NCBI RefSeq assembly: GCF_003403075.1
Contig: NZ_CP031557.1
Coordinates: 4,030,001 to 4,094,000 of the forward strand
Direction of reading: 5' to 3'
DNA length: 64,000 bases
Origin: Flavobacterium psychrotrophum
GTDB lineage: Bacteria; Bacteroidota; Bacteroidia; Flavobacteriales; Flavobacteriaceae
The position numbers and the translations under genes were made by a program. Under the pieces are notes generated by a model that was given only the letters and a program-made list of their open reading frames with translations, searched no databases and was not told the origin of the DNA. Numbering within the stretch: position 1 is the stretch's first letter; each line of letters begins with the position of its first letter. This document shows positions 1-9,004 of the stretch, piece after piece.

Positions 1-563
1 ATAATGGTAATACCTTCCCATGCCAGCCTCTGAAAGATGTAATAGTAAATACCCGGTGTGCTAATGTTGTCTTTGGGTAATTTTACCGTTATAGAAGCCA
101 GGTTATCGCTGCGCTCTATCTTCTTTTCATCTGCAAAAAGACGGTCTACAAGATGATTCATGCTCGAGCTAACTACAATATTTGTTTCGTTTACTCCACG
201 TGATGATGTATAAAACACATCAGGGTTCATGTTGATGTTTGTAATAAGCTCTGCCTGCCTGCTTAGTATGGTATCGCTCACGGCATAGGTAAAATCAGTA
301 AGCGACGATCGTACCGTAATCTCCCCAATGCCTTTAAGTACTTTTACGATTTTATGGTTTACGCGAAAATCAAGGTCTTCACTAAGCCTTTTAAGAGACA
401 TAACCACCGCACCCTGCTTAATATCCTTACCAAGCTCCTGCTCCAGTTCCGGCATCATGGTACGTGCTAAAGAGGTAAGGTTAATGATTCCCTGAGAAAG
501 TGCACTTAATAGAAAAGGTTTTGTTTTAATGTAGTGTTCTACTACCGAAGAAATTGTTTTCAT
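1..563 (-). CDS. ACT-domain-like conserved protein (3' end beyond window)
   Basis: The frame is open from the ATG at 561-563 down to base 1, giving about 187 residues with no stop, so the C-terminus lies outside the window. It starts MKTISSVVEHYIKTKPFLL and continues with a helical region and then a section that looks like paired ACT-type regulatory domains (ITVRSSLTDFTYAVSD, then SDNLASITVKLP and a segment ending GIYYYIFQRLAWEGI). In Flavobacteria, short proteins like this are often labelled aspartate kinase, but I see no kinase domain, so I infer an amino-acid-binding regulatory protein. It follows yraN on the same strand after a 72-base gap that holds its own candidate -7 element at 598-605 (TATATTTG on the minus strand). 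Confidence 0.5.
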   Translation of the reverse strand, partial: MKTISSVVEHYIKTKPFLLSALSQGIINLTSLARTMMPELEQELGKDIKQGAVVMSLKRLSEDLDFRVNHKIVKVLKGIGEITVRSSLTDFTYAVSDTILSRQAELITNINMNPDVFYTSSRGVNETNIVVSSSMNHLVDRLFADEKKIERSDNLASITVKLPKDNISTPGIYYYIFQRLAWEGITI

Positions 564-597
564 ACCTAAATAGTTGTGTGTGTTGTTGTTTGGGGGT

Positions 598-605
598 CAA
601 ATATA
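598..605 (-). promoter_or_regulatory. Candidate Bacteroidota -7 element
   Basis: TATATTTG on the minus strand matches TAnnTTTG and lies 35 bases before the ATG of the ACT-like gene. No well-spaced upstream TTG was seen, so this is a moderate call. Confidence 0.4.
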
Positions 606-635
606 CAAAATAAAACAAATTGTTACGAATTTAAC

Positions 636-995
636 TTAAAAGTAAAAAAACGCATCAGTAAGATGTTCTATGTCATAGCCGTCTCTTTTTTTATGCACGG
701 CTACTATGTCAAAACGCACCTCAGCATCAAGGTCGTTATCTTCTACAAACTGGTTAATCGCTTTTACCAGTAGTTGTATTTTTTTTGGCTTTACAAAATC
801 CTGTGGTAACCCAAAATCGAGTGTAGATCGTGTTTTTACCTCTACTACAGCAAGTATGTTTCCTTTTTGGGCTATGATGTCGACCTCTGCCTTCTGAAAA
901 ACATAATTAGTATGCAAGATAGTATATCCTTCCTTTTTTAAAAAATCTGCGGCTACTTTTTCGCCTTCTTTACCCAGCTCATTATGCTCAGCCAT
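636..995 (-). CDS. yraN: YraN/UPF0102 family endonuclease-like protein
   Basis: This 119-residue protein is the usual length for the UPF0102 (YraN) family, which has a restriction-endonuclease-like fold. It opens with the typical N-terminal helix (HNELGKEGEKVAADFLKKEG). The nuclease-like core follows, with AEVDIIAQKGNILAVVEVKTR supplying the D-x(n)-ExK metal-site signature at about residues 37-55. The biological role of the family is unsettled; DNA processing or recombination is the usual guess. Its ATG overlaps the stop of the upstream LD-carboxypeptidase gene by one base (TAATG), so the two are probably translationally coupled. Confidence 0.9.
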   Translation of the reverse strand: MAEHNELGKEGEKVAADFLKKEGYTILHTNYVFQKAEVDIIAQKGNILAVVEVKTRSTLDFGLPQDFVKPKKIQLLVKAINQFVEDNDLDAEVRFDIVAVHKKRDGYDIEHLTDAFFYF

Positions 996-1960
996 TATTC
1001 AAACACGATCTTAGTGCTTGTTGCCGTTACATCCATGCTTATTTCTTTACCAAAAACCAGTGCACGATTGTCCTGTATGTGCCCGGCCGGAAAGTTAAAG
1101 CAAATGGGTATCTTATATTCTTTAGTAATATCCTGAATAATTTCCAGGGCATCGTGCCCCCAGGGGATGTCGTTATCGCGCATTTTTGTAAATCCGCCAA
1201 TTATAATGCCCTTTACATTCTTAAAATAACCGTTGCGCTCCAGGTTCATCATCATGCGGTCTATATGGTACAGGTACTCATCAAGGTCTTCTATAAACAA
1301 TATCTTGCCTTTATAATCTACCTCAGACCTCGACCCAATGATGCTAAACAGCACAGAGAGGTTTCCCCCTACCAGCTCTCCGGTGGCTTTTCCGGGCTTA
1401 TTAAACTTATGCGTTGGAATGCTGTAACTTAGCTTTTCGCCAAATAACGATTTCCGGAATGTTTCTATCGCCTCGGGTGTGGCATGGGCAACACTTACAC
1501 ACATAATACCGTGCAGGGTAGCAATATCCATATTATTAATGTGGCTGTGCAGTACGGTGGCATCGCTAAAGCCTATAAACCATTTGGGCTTCTTTTTAAA
1601 ATGAGTAAAGTCAATACGGTCTATCATGCGCACGGTACCATAGCCGCCTTTAGCACACCAGATCGCTTTTATAGTAGGGTCGTCTACCATATTCTGAAAA
1701 TCAGTAGCACGTTGCCAGTCGGCACCGGCAAGCTGGTTGTTGTCCAGCCCCACGGTTTTGCCTACCACTACATTAAGCCCCCAGCTTTTAAGCAGCTTAA
1801 TGGCCGGCTCTAAAGGTTCGTGATCTATTTTTCGGGCGGTGGCCAGTATGCCTACGGTATCGCCCTTAGTAAGGTAAGGTGGTATCTTCATAATTCCGGT
1901 TTGCGGATAAACAATGCTACAACAAAGTAACGAAAGAAATAAAAAAAATCGTACAACCAT
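995..1960 (-). CDS. LD-carboxypeptidase (peptidase S66)
   Basis: This 321-residue protein belongs to the S66 family, which cleaves the L,D bond of tetrapeptide stems during peptidoglycan recycling or, in MccF relatives, hydrolyses microcin-like amides. Visible landmarks are the nucleophile elbow GFSDATVLH (Ser about 132), the acidic residue in FIEDLDEYLYHIDR and the late His in NFPAGH. A hydrophobic signal-like leader (MVVRFFLFLSLLCCSIVYPQ) comes before an internal Met at 24. Both starts are possible: the first makes an exported enzyme, the second a cytoplasmic one. The gene leads the yraN operon and has a candidate promoter at 2003-2033. Confidence 0.88.
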   Translation of the reverse strand: MVVRFFLFLSLLCCSIVYPQTGIMKIPPYLTKGDTVGILATARKIDHEPLEPAIKLLKSWGLNVVVGKTVGLDNNQLAGADWQRATDFQNMVDDPTIKAIWCAKGGYGTVRMIDRIDFTHFKKKPKWFIGFSDATVLHSHINNMDIATLHGIMCVSVAHATPEAIETFRKSLFGEKLSYSIPTHKFNKPGKATGELVGGNLSVLFSIIGSRSEVDYKGKILFIEDLDEYLYHIDRMMMNLERNGYFKNVKGIIIGGFTKMRDNDIPWGHDALEIIQDITKEYKIPICFNFPAGHIQDNRALVFGKEISMDVTATSTKIVFE

Positions 1961-2002
1961 TAGTGGGTAATTTTTGAGGCACTATAACGATGCCGCTAAA
2001 AA

Positions 2003-2033
2003 CAAAGATAAGGGTTGTAACAATGGAATGCAA
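2003..2033 (-). promoter_or_regulatory. Candidate promoter of the LD-carboxypeptidase gene
   Basis: On the minus strand a TTG (2033-2031) is followed after 20 bases by TATCTTTG (2010-2003). This matches the Flavobacterium TTG-N17-23-TAnnTTTG layout, about 42 bases before the start codon. Confidence 0.5.
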
Positions 2034-2087
2034 TAAGCGTGTTTAAAGCTAAGGCAAACGTATCATTTCATCTGCTTAATTTTTTTT

Positions 2088-2197
2088 GCCGCGAATTCCT
2101 CGAATGTTCACAAATTTTAGAAATCATTAAATTCGTTATATTCAATGTGATTTAAAGCTGCATTAGGATATTTGTGAAAATTCGAGGAATTCGTGGC
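2088..2197. repeat. Imperfect inverted repeat, 28-base arms
   Basis: Arms at 2088-2115 and 2170-2197 are reverse complements at 26 of 28 positions (core GCGAATTCCTCGAAT). They are separated by an AT-rich 54-base spacer. The element lies between two minus-strand genes and could fold into a long hairpin. Confidence 0.8.
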
Positions 2198-2257
2198 TTA
2201 TTCTACATTGAGACTTTGCCATGTATAAAAGCACCTTTTGCAGCAAAAGCGAATATT

Positions 2258-2914
2258 TTAATCGTAGTATTTTTTATGCCAGCCCCAGCCCCAGGTTATT
2301 CCGGCACCTACAAACGTTGTGGTAGAAATATTGCCCATGAGCTTAAAGCCAAAGCTGTGTCCCAGCCCGGTAGGCGGCCCCACCGGTATAAGGTAATAGA
2401 TATGATACGGAATTTTGCGCGGCTTAAACCATTTTACCGAAACCTCAAAAGGCAGCCCAACATGTTTGGTTGCATTATAATGGTAGCGATTAGTAGTAGT
2501 ATTAAATACGGGCAACTCCCTTTGATTAAAGGACACACCTGCTGAATAACTAAATGCCATGTTTCCTTCAGCAATGCGCCTGCCGTAAAGCAGGCCATAT
2601 TCTTCTATCGACTCACGGACCGAAATAAACGGAAATGGGACGATGGGCGACACAAGTTCTACATTATAGTTTGTTACATTAGAAACGCGTGCCGTAATCA
2701 GGTTTTTGCCAAACTGGTAATTTGCTGAAATGCTTGCCATAAGTCCTTTAGAACTTCCTCCTGCACCACCAAAAAGAAAATCGGCAAAAATTATGGGATT
2801 TGTTTTTCTTGGCTTAAGCAGTGTATCAGGATTGAAATCGGGAATCTGGTTTTCTACCTGAGCCTTGGCAGCATAGCAAAACAAAAGCAGCGCAGCTAAA
2901 ATAAAGTTTTTCAT
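2258..2914 (-). CDS. Secreted or outer-membrane protein of unknown function
   Basis: This 218-residue protein has a clear signal peptide (MKNFILAALLLFCYAAKA, then Gln). The mature part alternates polar and hydrophobic residues and is rich in Gly and aromatic residues (FLFGGAGGSSKGLMASISANYQF, FVGAGITWGWGWHKKYYD), as expected of a small outer-membrane beta-barrel. I do not recognise a named family. It is monocistronic in appearance, with a candidate -7 element TATGTTTG on the minus strand at 2934-2941. The Trp/Gly-rich C-terminus ends in Asp rather than the usual terminal Phe, which weakens a classical BAM-signature argument. Confidence 0.6.
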   Translation of the reverse strand: MKNFILAALLLFCYAAKAQVENQIPDFNPDTLLKPRKTNPIIFADFLFGGAGGSSKGLMASISANYQFGKNLITARVSNVTNYNVELVSPIVPFPFISVRESIEEYGLLYGRRIAEGNMAFSYSAGVSFNQRELPVFNTTTNRYHYNATKHVGLPFEVSVKWFKPRKIPYHIYYLIPVGPPTGLGHSFGFKLMGNISTTTFVGAGITWGWGWHKKYYD

Positions 2915-3009
2915 AGCAGGTGGTTAGGTTACACAAACATACAACTATGCCGTGTATAACAGATGCTTAAACATTATTTTAGTTGCGCCGCAAAGAAGAA
3001 TTATTTGGC

Positions 3010-4194
3010 TTAAAACAAATTATCCCACCAGCCTTTAAATCCTTTTTTCTTTTCTTCCTGTGCTTTTGGCAATCCGGCAAGCAACGCTTTTTGGGTAATA
3101 TAATAATGGTGGTTGCGCTGCCTATCTACCTTATGGCGACATTTGCGAAGCTGCACTCCTATCTCTTTACTCCTGCCATATTTATTTGAGCCCTTAAAAA
3201 TAGCACCGGCTAACGTGGCACGGTTAGATGCTGCAAATGCCCAGGTGGTATCATTAATTTTTGCCGAGAAGAAGATATCTCCATTACGGCTATCCATCTT
3301 TGCGGTTGTAAAATTATACGGCTTATCTGTATACAAATACACAACACGGTAGCCATTAGCCCTGTTAGCCAGCATATCGAGGTTTATCTTTATGCACTTG
3401 GCAGGTTTTGCAGGAAGCACAATGGTGTACATCTTTGTCTTTTCATTGGTCGTTACTTCGATATCAGTGTTTCTCCATGAAACTTTTCCGTTACCATCTT
3501 CTACCGAAAGCCAAACGCTTGCTTTTTTATTAATGACACCCCTGTTTGCAGAAATCTTAATTGTAAATGTGCCCGTACTGTCTATGGTTTTGTAGGTGTT
3601 ACATACGGTAACCATGCCATCGGTCTTTAATATTTGTCCGTCTTCGGCTATGCCATACATTCCTCCGGCTATCATTTCGTCGTCAGAATAAAATTCATCT
3701 ACCGTCACACGCCCGGGACCCGAAGCGCCCGTAAGGGTTACGTTAGTACCCGCCTTGGTAGCAATAAATGGTTCATTATAATTTTTTACAGGCATTGCTA
3801 CTACATTGCCATACACTTCTATCCTCTTATAATGGTATTCAATGCGCACCCTTCGCTTCTTTACCGCAGATAGTGCCGCATTGCGCAACTGTGGGGTATC
3901 TGGCTCTGATGCCGAAATTGTAAATCCTGACAGCTGAAAATAAGCAGCAACACTATCGGCACGGCGCTGCGCCAGGATGTTGTTGTAAGCATCGGTACCC
4001 GCATCATCGGTAAAGCCGAAGACTTTTATGCTGTAATTTTGAGTCCCTTTTATTTCAGATGCAATACTGTCGAGCGTTTTTCGGCCTTGTGCCGTAACCA
4101 CATCGCTGTTAAAATCGAAATAAGTAAAGGCAGTTTTTTGTTGTGCCTGCACTGCAAAGCAACTCAATAATAGTAGTAAGAGATATTTTTTCAT
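3010..4194 (-). CDS. OmpA-domain secreted protein
   Basis: This 394-residue protein has a signal peptide (MKKYLLLLLLSCFAVQAQ). An OmpA-like peptidoglycan-binding domain follows immediately at about residues 20-125: FDFNSDVVTAQGRKTLDSIA, then VFGFTDDAGTDAYNNILAQRRADSV. This is unusual, because the OmpA domain normally sits at the C-terminus. The remaining 260 residues are beta-rich and unrecognised, ending in a Lys/Trp-rich tail. The OmpA part should anchor the protein to peptidoglycan in the periplasm; what the rest does cannot be read from sequence. Confidence 0.75.
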   Translation of the reverse strand: MKKYLLLLLLSCFAVQAQQKTAFTYFDFNSDVVTAQGRKTLDSIASEIKGTQNYSIKVFGFTDDAGTDAYNNILAQRRADSVAAYFQLSGFTISASEPDTPQLRNAALSAVKKRRVRIEYHYKRIEVYGNVVAMPVKNYNEPFIATKAGTNVTLTGASGPGRVTVDEFYSDDEMIAGGMYGIAEDGQILKTDGMVTVCNTYKTIDSTGTFTIKISANRGVINKKASVWLSVEDGNGKVSWRNTDIEVTTNEKTKMYTIVLPAKPAKCIKINLDMLANRANGYRVVYLYTDKPYNFTTAKMDSRNGDIFFSAKINDTTWAFAASNRATLAGAIFKGSNKYGRSKEIGVQLRKCRHKVDRQRNHHYYITQKALLAGLPKAQEEKKKGFKGWWDNLF

Positions 4195-4274
4195 GGCCTT
4201 ATGGTTTTACTGTTTAATGGTAAGATGCCGGTGGTTGTATAGAGGGTTGGAATTGTATCTCTTTTATTTCACAA

Positions 4275-4356
4275 AGTTTCGCAAAGAAGGCGCAAAGTCT
4301 CGCAAAAATTTTCCGGCTTCCCGCTTTGAGTACCTTTGCGCCTTCTTTGCGAAACT
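4275..4356. repeat. Perfect 23-base inverted repeat
   Basis: Arms at 4275-4297 and 4334-4356 are exact reverse complements (core TTCGCAAAGAAGGCGCAAAG). Further partial pairing outward reaches about 4267-4365. The repeat lies between the OmpA-domain gene and metG, just upstream of the metG promoter, and belongs to the CACAAAG/GCAAAG-rich hairpin repeats scattered through this window. Confidence 0.85.
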
Positions 4357-4393
4357 CTGCGAAATGGCTCTGAGTACCTTTCTATAATTTTCG

Positions 4394-4401
4394 TACTTTT
4401 G
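4394..4401 (+). promoter_or_regulatory. Candidate -7 element of metG
   Basis: TACTTTTG matches the TAnnTTTG element and ends 23 bases before the metG ATG. Confidence 0.5.
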
Positions 4402-4424
4402 CATACAAATTCACAAAAGCAAAG

Positions 4425-6586
4425 ATGTTACAAGACCCGAACCGAGGCAAAGCCGAATCGAGCGAAGCTAAACGATATACTGTTACCGCCGCATTACCTT
4501 ACACTAATGGTCCTATTCACATAGGGCACCTTGCAGGCGTATATGTACCCGGAGATATTTACAGCCGTTACCTGAGGCTTCAGGGCAAAGACGTTGCATT
4601 TATCTGCGGAAGCGATGAGCATGGCGTAGCCATTTCTATGAAAGCTAAAAAAGAGGGCATCACCCCGCAGGAGGTTATTGACAAGTATCACCACATCATT
4701 AAAACTTCGTTTGAAGATTTCGGCATCTCGTTTGATAATTATTCGCGTACATCGGCTAAAGTGCACCACGATACGGCTTCAGAATTCTTTAAAAAACTGT
4801 ATAGTGAAGGTAAATTCATAGAAGAAGTTACCGAGCAGTTGTATGATGCGCAGGCAGACCAGTTCCTGGCTGACCGTTTTGTAACCGGCACCTGCCCTAA
4901 ATGTGGTAACGAAGGAGCCTATGGCGACCAGTGCGAAAACTGCGGATCATCGCTTAACGCTACCGACCTTATAAACCCTAAGAGTACCATTACCGGTACT
5001 ACCCCGATATTAAAAGCGACAAAACACTGGTTCCTGCCGCTTGACCAATATGATGCATTCCTGCGCGAATGGATTATTGAAGGTCACCAAAAAGACTGGA
5101 AACCTAATGTATACGGCCAGGTAAAATCTTGGCTGGATGATGGCCTTAAGCCACGCGCCGTAACCCGCGACCTGGACTGGGGTATTCCTGTACCTGTAGA
5201 AGGTGCAGAGGGTAAAGTGCTTTACGTTTGGTTTGACGCGCCTATTGGCTATATATCGTCTACTAAAGAGTGGGCAGCCCGCGAGGGTAAAGACTGGGAG
5301 CCGTACTGGAAAAGCGAAGACACCAAGCTGGTACACTTTATAGGTAAAGATAACATTGTGTTCCACTGCATTATATTCCCCGCCATGCTTAAGGCCGAGG
5401 GCTCTTACATTATGCCGGATAATGTTCCTGCTAATGAGTTCCTTAACCTTGAGGGCAATAAGTTATCTACCAGCAAAAACTGGGCGGTATGGCTACACGA
5501 ATATTTACAGGATTTCCCGGGCCAGCAGGACGTACTGCGTTACTCGCTTACGGCTACAGCTCCTGAAACTAAAGACAACGACTTTACCTGGAAAGATTTC
5601 CAGGCACGTAATAATAATGAACTGGTTGCCATTTTTGGTAACTTTATAAACCGTGTAGTGGTACTTACCAATAAGTACTACAACGGCGAAGTTCCTGCAC
5701 CAAACGAGTACAGCGATGTAGACATTGCTACTCTTACCGAAATGCGTGCTTACCCGGCCGTGATTGCAAGCAGTATAGAACGTTACCGCTTTAGGGAAGC
5801 CCTTGTAGAGCTTATGAACCTGGCGCGCCTGGGCAATAAGTACCTGGCCGACGAAGAGCCATGGAAAACTATTAAGGAAAACCCGGAGCGTGTAAAGACC
5901 CAAATGTATGTTGCGTTGCAAATTTCAACCGCACTATCAATACTGAGTGAGCCATTCCTGCCATTTACCGCAGCAAAACTTAAAGGCATACTGAAACTGG
6001 ACGAAAGGCCGGAGCCGGTAATCTCATTAGGCATTGTAGACGAAACGCTAAGTTTTAACGATGCCAAGCGTAGCCACGCTACAGGCTGGAATGATGTTTC
6101 GGTTAAAGAAAACCTTTTGGTTGCAGGCCACGTTATAGGCGAGGCAGCACTGCTTTTCGCTAAAATAGAAGATGAGGCCATACAGGCACAGGTAGATAAA
6201 CTGGAGGCTACAAAAACAGCTAATGCTGCTGCGAATAAAGTAGCTGCTCCGCAAAAAGACCTGATCCAGTATGATGACTTTGCGAAGATGGACATTCGTA
6301 CCGGGACTATTTTAGAAGCTGAAAAAATGCCGAAAGCTAATAAGCTGCTTATTCTTAAGGTAGATACGGGCATTGATGTGCGCACCATAGTATCGGGCAT
6401 TGCCGAAAGCTTTAAGCCGGAAGACATTATTGGCAAACGCGTTACAGTACTGGTTAACCTTGCCCGCGCAACCTGCGTGGTGTAGAAAGCCAGGGTATGA
6501 TACTTATGACTCAAAGCCCTGACGGCAAACTGGTATTTGTTAACCCGGATACTGAGAGCGTTGATAACGGGGAGATGATTAGTTAG
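4425..6586 (+). pseudogene. metG: Methionyl-tRNA synthetase, apparent -1 frameshift near the 3' end
   Basis: Methionine-tRNA ligase with a class I catalytic core: [11 protein letters not shown] (HIGH motif), zinc knuckles CPKC...CENC near residues 162-178, and KLSTS as the KMSKS loop. A C-terminal EMAPII/Trbp111-like tRNA-binding domain follows ([20 protein letters not shown]). The frame hits TAG at 6483-6485 after [11 protein letters not shown]. The -1 frame from about 6464 continues [17 protein letters not shown] to a TAG at 6584-6586, which is the expected family ending. A missing C in the CCC run at 6463-6465 explains this exactly. It is either a sequencing error or a real truncation of the last ~40 residues; an essential gene makes error likelier. 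About 10 extra codons ([10 protein letters not shown]) sit after MLQDP, where relatives go straight into KRYTV. Confidence 0.93.
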
Positions 6587-6662
6587 TCAAAGGTCTATAA
6601 AGTCATAAAGTCGAAGGAACATAACGCTGTGTAGTGAATAATTCCTGGATTTTTAAATATAC

Positions 6663-6687
6663 AGCCTCCGGAAACGGAGGCTTTTTT
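6663..6687 (+). terminator. Rho-independent terminator after metG
   Basis: AGCCTCCG, a GAAA loop, then CGGAGGCT and a run of T make an ideal 8-base-pair hairpin terminator. Confidence 0.92.
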
Positions 6688-6800
6688 ATGACTTATTGCG
6701 TGTGGCTATTCGCTCCAATTATGTACCTTCATTTACTTATTACAAGGCATGATATTTGATTATCAAGCAATGCCTTTATTTAACTTTTGGCAAAACCGCT

Positions 6801-8219
6801 ATGATCATCAAAAAACTACTTACCGGCCTTATAATCCTTTGCTGCCTGCAAACTGCTTTTAGCCAGGTAGTACTGTCTACCCATAACCTGGAAATGAAAA
6901 AATCTGGCATTTACCATGATGCCATGGCCGCACCCGAAGCCAAAAACCACGGCCTGGTGGTTTTTGCCGCTGATAAAGAAACCGTAACTGCCCTGCGCTA
7001 TACCCGTGTGCTTTATTATAACGACAGTCTTGCTGCACCACGCCCCGGCGTAAACGATTATGATATGCTTGCCGGATACAGCTATGATGAAAACGAACAT
7101 CCCTCTGCATACTGGGCAAGTGTCGACTTTACTAAAATTGCAGAGCAGCGTTTTAATTTTGATACCGGAGATGTAACCGATTATACGTTTGACATGGTGT
7201 ATAAAGACGAAAACATCCTGATAACCTTTAGCGGTAGCAATTCGTTTTACATCATTACAAAAGCAAACAAGGGTTCTAAACTGTATGTGTATGTTTTTAA
7301 CGGGGGTAAATACCTTAAACACGCGTTGGATTTTTCGGGGTATGAATTTAAAAATGCCAAAGATTCACATGCTACCCTTAGCAGCCTTTTAGACGAATAT
7401 GGCATCCAAAAAATGGAAAATCCTGACTTTAATCCGCTTGCCGTTACTGCAGGAAAGATAAAGCTATACCTTAATGATGGCGCTATACAACTCAGTTTAG
7501 ACCATAATACCGGGTTTACACAACTTTTTACCATAAGTGGCACAAACTTCTCCATATCTGAAACAAAAGTGCCGCAAAAGGCACTGGAAGACGGCAAATC
7601 AAATTCGTTTGTACATAATGATAAGCTGTACCAGGTGGTACTCGACAAAAAAGAACTGTCTTTAACAGCAACCGACCTTGAATCAGGAACAGAATTAAAC
7701 ACCTACAGGGTAAGTGCTGATGAGAACATCGCTTTTAAAAACTCAGACCTGCTGGAACAAACAGACAATAAAGGAGCAAAAATATATAAGAACACCCAGA
7801 AGTTTCTGCGCAAAGCGGCATGGGGACTTCCTGCTGTATCTGTATACAAAACTCCCGAAGATGTATTAGTTGTTACCGGTGCTATAAGGCGATCAACTCC
7901 TGCAGGAGAGGTTATACTGGGTAGTGTAGCCACCATTGGAATGGTAGCTACAGGTACGGGAGTAGATGGATTCGGGATGTTTAATGACCATACACAGTCT
8001 ATTTACTTCGAAAGCCTTTTTGACGAAAACTTTACTCATAAACCCTTGCCACAGCAGCGCCTTGCCGCCGATTATATAGGCCGCTATATGTACGAACACC
8101 GAAAAGAAATATCTTTCCAGACCGTATTTTCTTATGACTACTACATGGTGCTGGGCTATTATGATATTAAAGCCAAAACGTATGTGCTTGTAAAATTTCA
8201 GGACGATTTTGTGCGATAG
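6801..8219 (+). CDS. Secreted protein of unknown function
   Basis: The ATG at 6801 is chosen over an in-frame ATG 45 bases upstream because it begins a clean signal peptide (MIIKKLLTGLIILCCLQTAFSQ). The mature protein (~450 residues) is rich in beta-strand-like segments and aromatic residues, with repeated short units such as VVFAADKETVTALRY, ILITFSGSNSFYII and KLYQVVLDKKELSLTATD. These suggest a beta-propeller or beta-sandwich scaffold, but I cannot name a family. There is no T9SS tail and no lipobox, so it is probably periplasmic. It stands alone between the metG terminator and a CAT-like gene. Confidence 0.65.
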   Translation: MIIKKLLTGLIILCCLQTAFSQVVLSTHNLEMKKSGIYHDAMAAPEAKNHGLVVFAADKETVTALRYTRVLYYNDSLAAPRPGVNDYDMLAGYSYDENEHPSAYWASVDFTKIAEQRFNFDTGDVTDYTFDMVYKDENILITFSGSNSFYIITKANKGSKLYVYVFNGGKYLKHALDFSGYEFKNAKDSHATLSSLLDEYGIQKMENPDFNPLAVTAGKIKLYLNDGAIQLSLDHNTGFTQLFTISGTNFSISETKVPQKALEDGKSNSFVHNDKLYQVVLDKKELSLTATDLESGTELNTYRVSADENIAFKNSDLLEQTDNKGAKIYKNTQKFLRKAAWGLPAVSVYKTPEDVLVVTGAIRRSTPAGEVILGSVATIGMVATGTGVDGFGMFNDHTQSIYFESLFDENFTHKPLPQQRLAADYIGRYMYEHRKEISFQTVFSYDYYMVLGYYDIKAKTYVLVKFQDDFVR

Positions 8220-8278
8220 CCTGCCCTCCGTTTGTCTATTGTGGCGTATCTTTGCAGCTTTAATTTTACACTCTGCAC

Positions 8279-8908
8279 ATGCCCGTTAAATTAGACCTCA
8301 GCACCTGGCCCCGTAAAGAACATTTTGAATTTTTCAGCGCGTTTGAAGAGCCCTTCTTTGGGGTTGTCGCCGCTGTAGACTGTACAAAAGCTTATGCTAC
8401 AGCAAAACAAAAAGGAATCCCTTTCTTTTTATATTACCTCCATAAAACACTGGCAGCCGTAAACAGTATAGAGGCTTTCAGGTACCGTAAAAAAGATGGT
8501 GATGTTTGGGTTTATGATAGTGTAGATGTATCGTCAACCGTAATGCGCGATGACAATACGTTTGGTTTTTCGTTTATGTCTTACCATGCCGACATAGAAA
8601 CTTTTGTTGCTGAAGCTAAGATTGAGATTGAACGTGTTCGTAACACTCCCGGGCTTATAACCCGCACGTTTGATATGGATAATATCATCCATTTCTCGGC
8701 ACTACCCTGGGTAAATTTCACCTCATTATCTCATGCCCGGAGTTATACTTTTCCGGACAGCTGCCCTAAGATATCGATAGGTAAAATGATGATTGCCGAA
8801 GATGGCACACGCACCTTTCAGGTATCTGTACACGTGCACCACGGCCTTATGGACGGCTACCACGTAGGCCTGTTTTTTGATGCTTTGCAAAGAGAACTGG
8901 ATATATAA
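8279..8908 (+). CDS. Chloramphenicol acetyltransferase-like protein (CatA family)
   Basis: At 209 residues this has the normal length of a type A CAT. Family landmarks are the N-terminal WPRKEHFEFF, the PWVNFTSLSHA segment and the catalytic signature VHVHHGLMDGYHVG, whose first His of HHxxxDG is the general base that activates the acceptor hydroxyl with acetyl-CoA. CAT homologues are common on Bacteroidota chromosomes, and many have unknown acceptors, so resistance cannot be assumed. The gene is monocistronic, with TATCTTTG at 8247-8254 as a candidate -7 element. Confidence 0.85.
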   Translation: MPVKLDLSTWPRKEHFEFFSAFEEPFFGVVAAVDCTKAYATAKQKGIPFFLYYLHKTLAAVNSIEAFRYRKKDGDVWVYDSVDVSSTVMRDDNTFGFSFMSYHADIETFVAEAKIEIERVRNTPGLITRTFDMDNIIHFSALPWVNFTSLSHARSYTFPDSCPKISIGKMMIAEDGTRTFQVSVHVHHGLMDGYHVGLFFDALQRELDI

Positions 8909-8925
8909 CCTTTAACTCGTAATCC

Positions 8926-8970
8926 TACCACGAAGGGCACAAAGCTTTTCACGGGTTCACAAAGCTTTAT
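8926..8970. repeat. Partial copy of the CCAC/CACAAAG hairpin repeat
   Basis: The sequence CTACCACGAAGGGCACAAAG followed by CTTTTCACGGGTTCACAAAG resembles one half of the longer elements at 20516-20671 and 45953-46105. Confidence 0.55.
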
Positions 8971-9004
8971 GTAATGATTGCCTTGAATAATAAAAAGGCA
9001 TAAC

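Noticed and set aside
5783..6514. 243-residue minus-strand frame over metG
   Set aside because: Antisense to a well-supported MetRS coding region; it has no family features.
8279..8908. Chloramphenicol resistance gene as a mobile element cargo
   Set aside because: No transposase, integrase or repeat border is present; the CAT-like gene looks chromosomal and its substrate is unknown.
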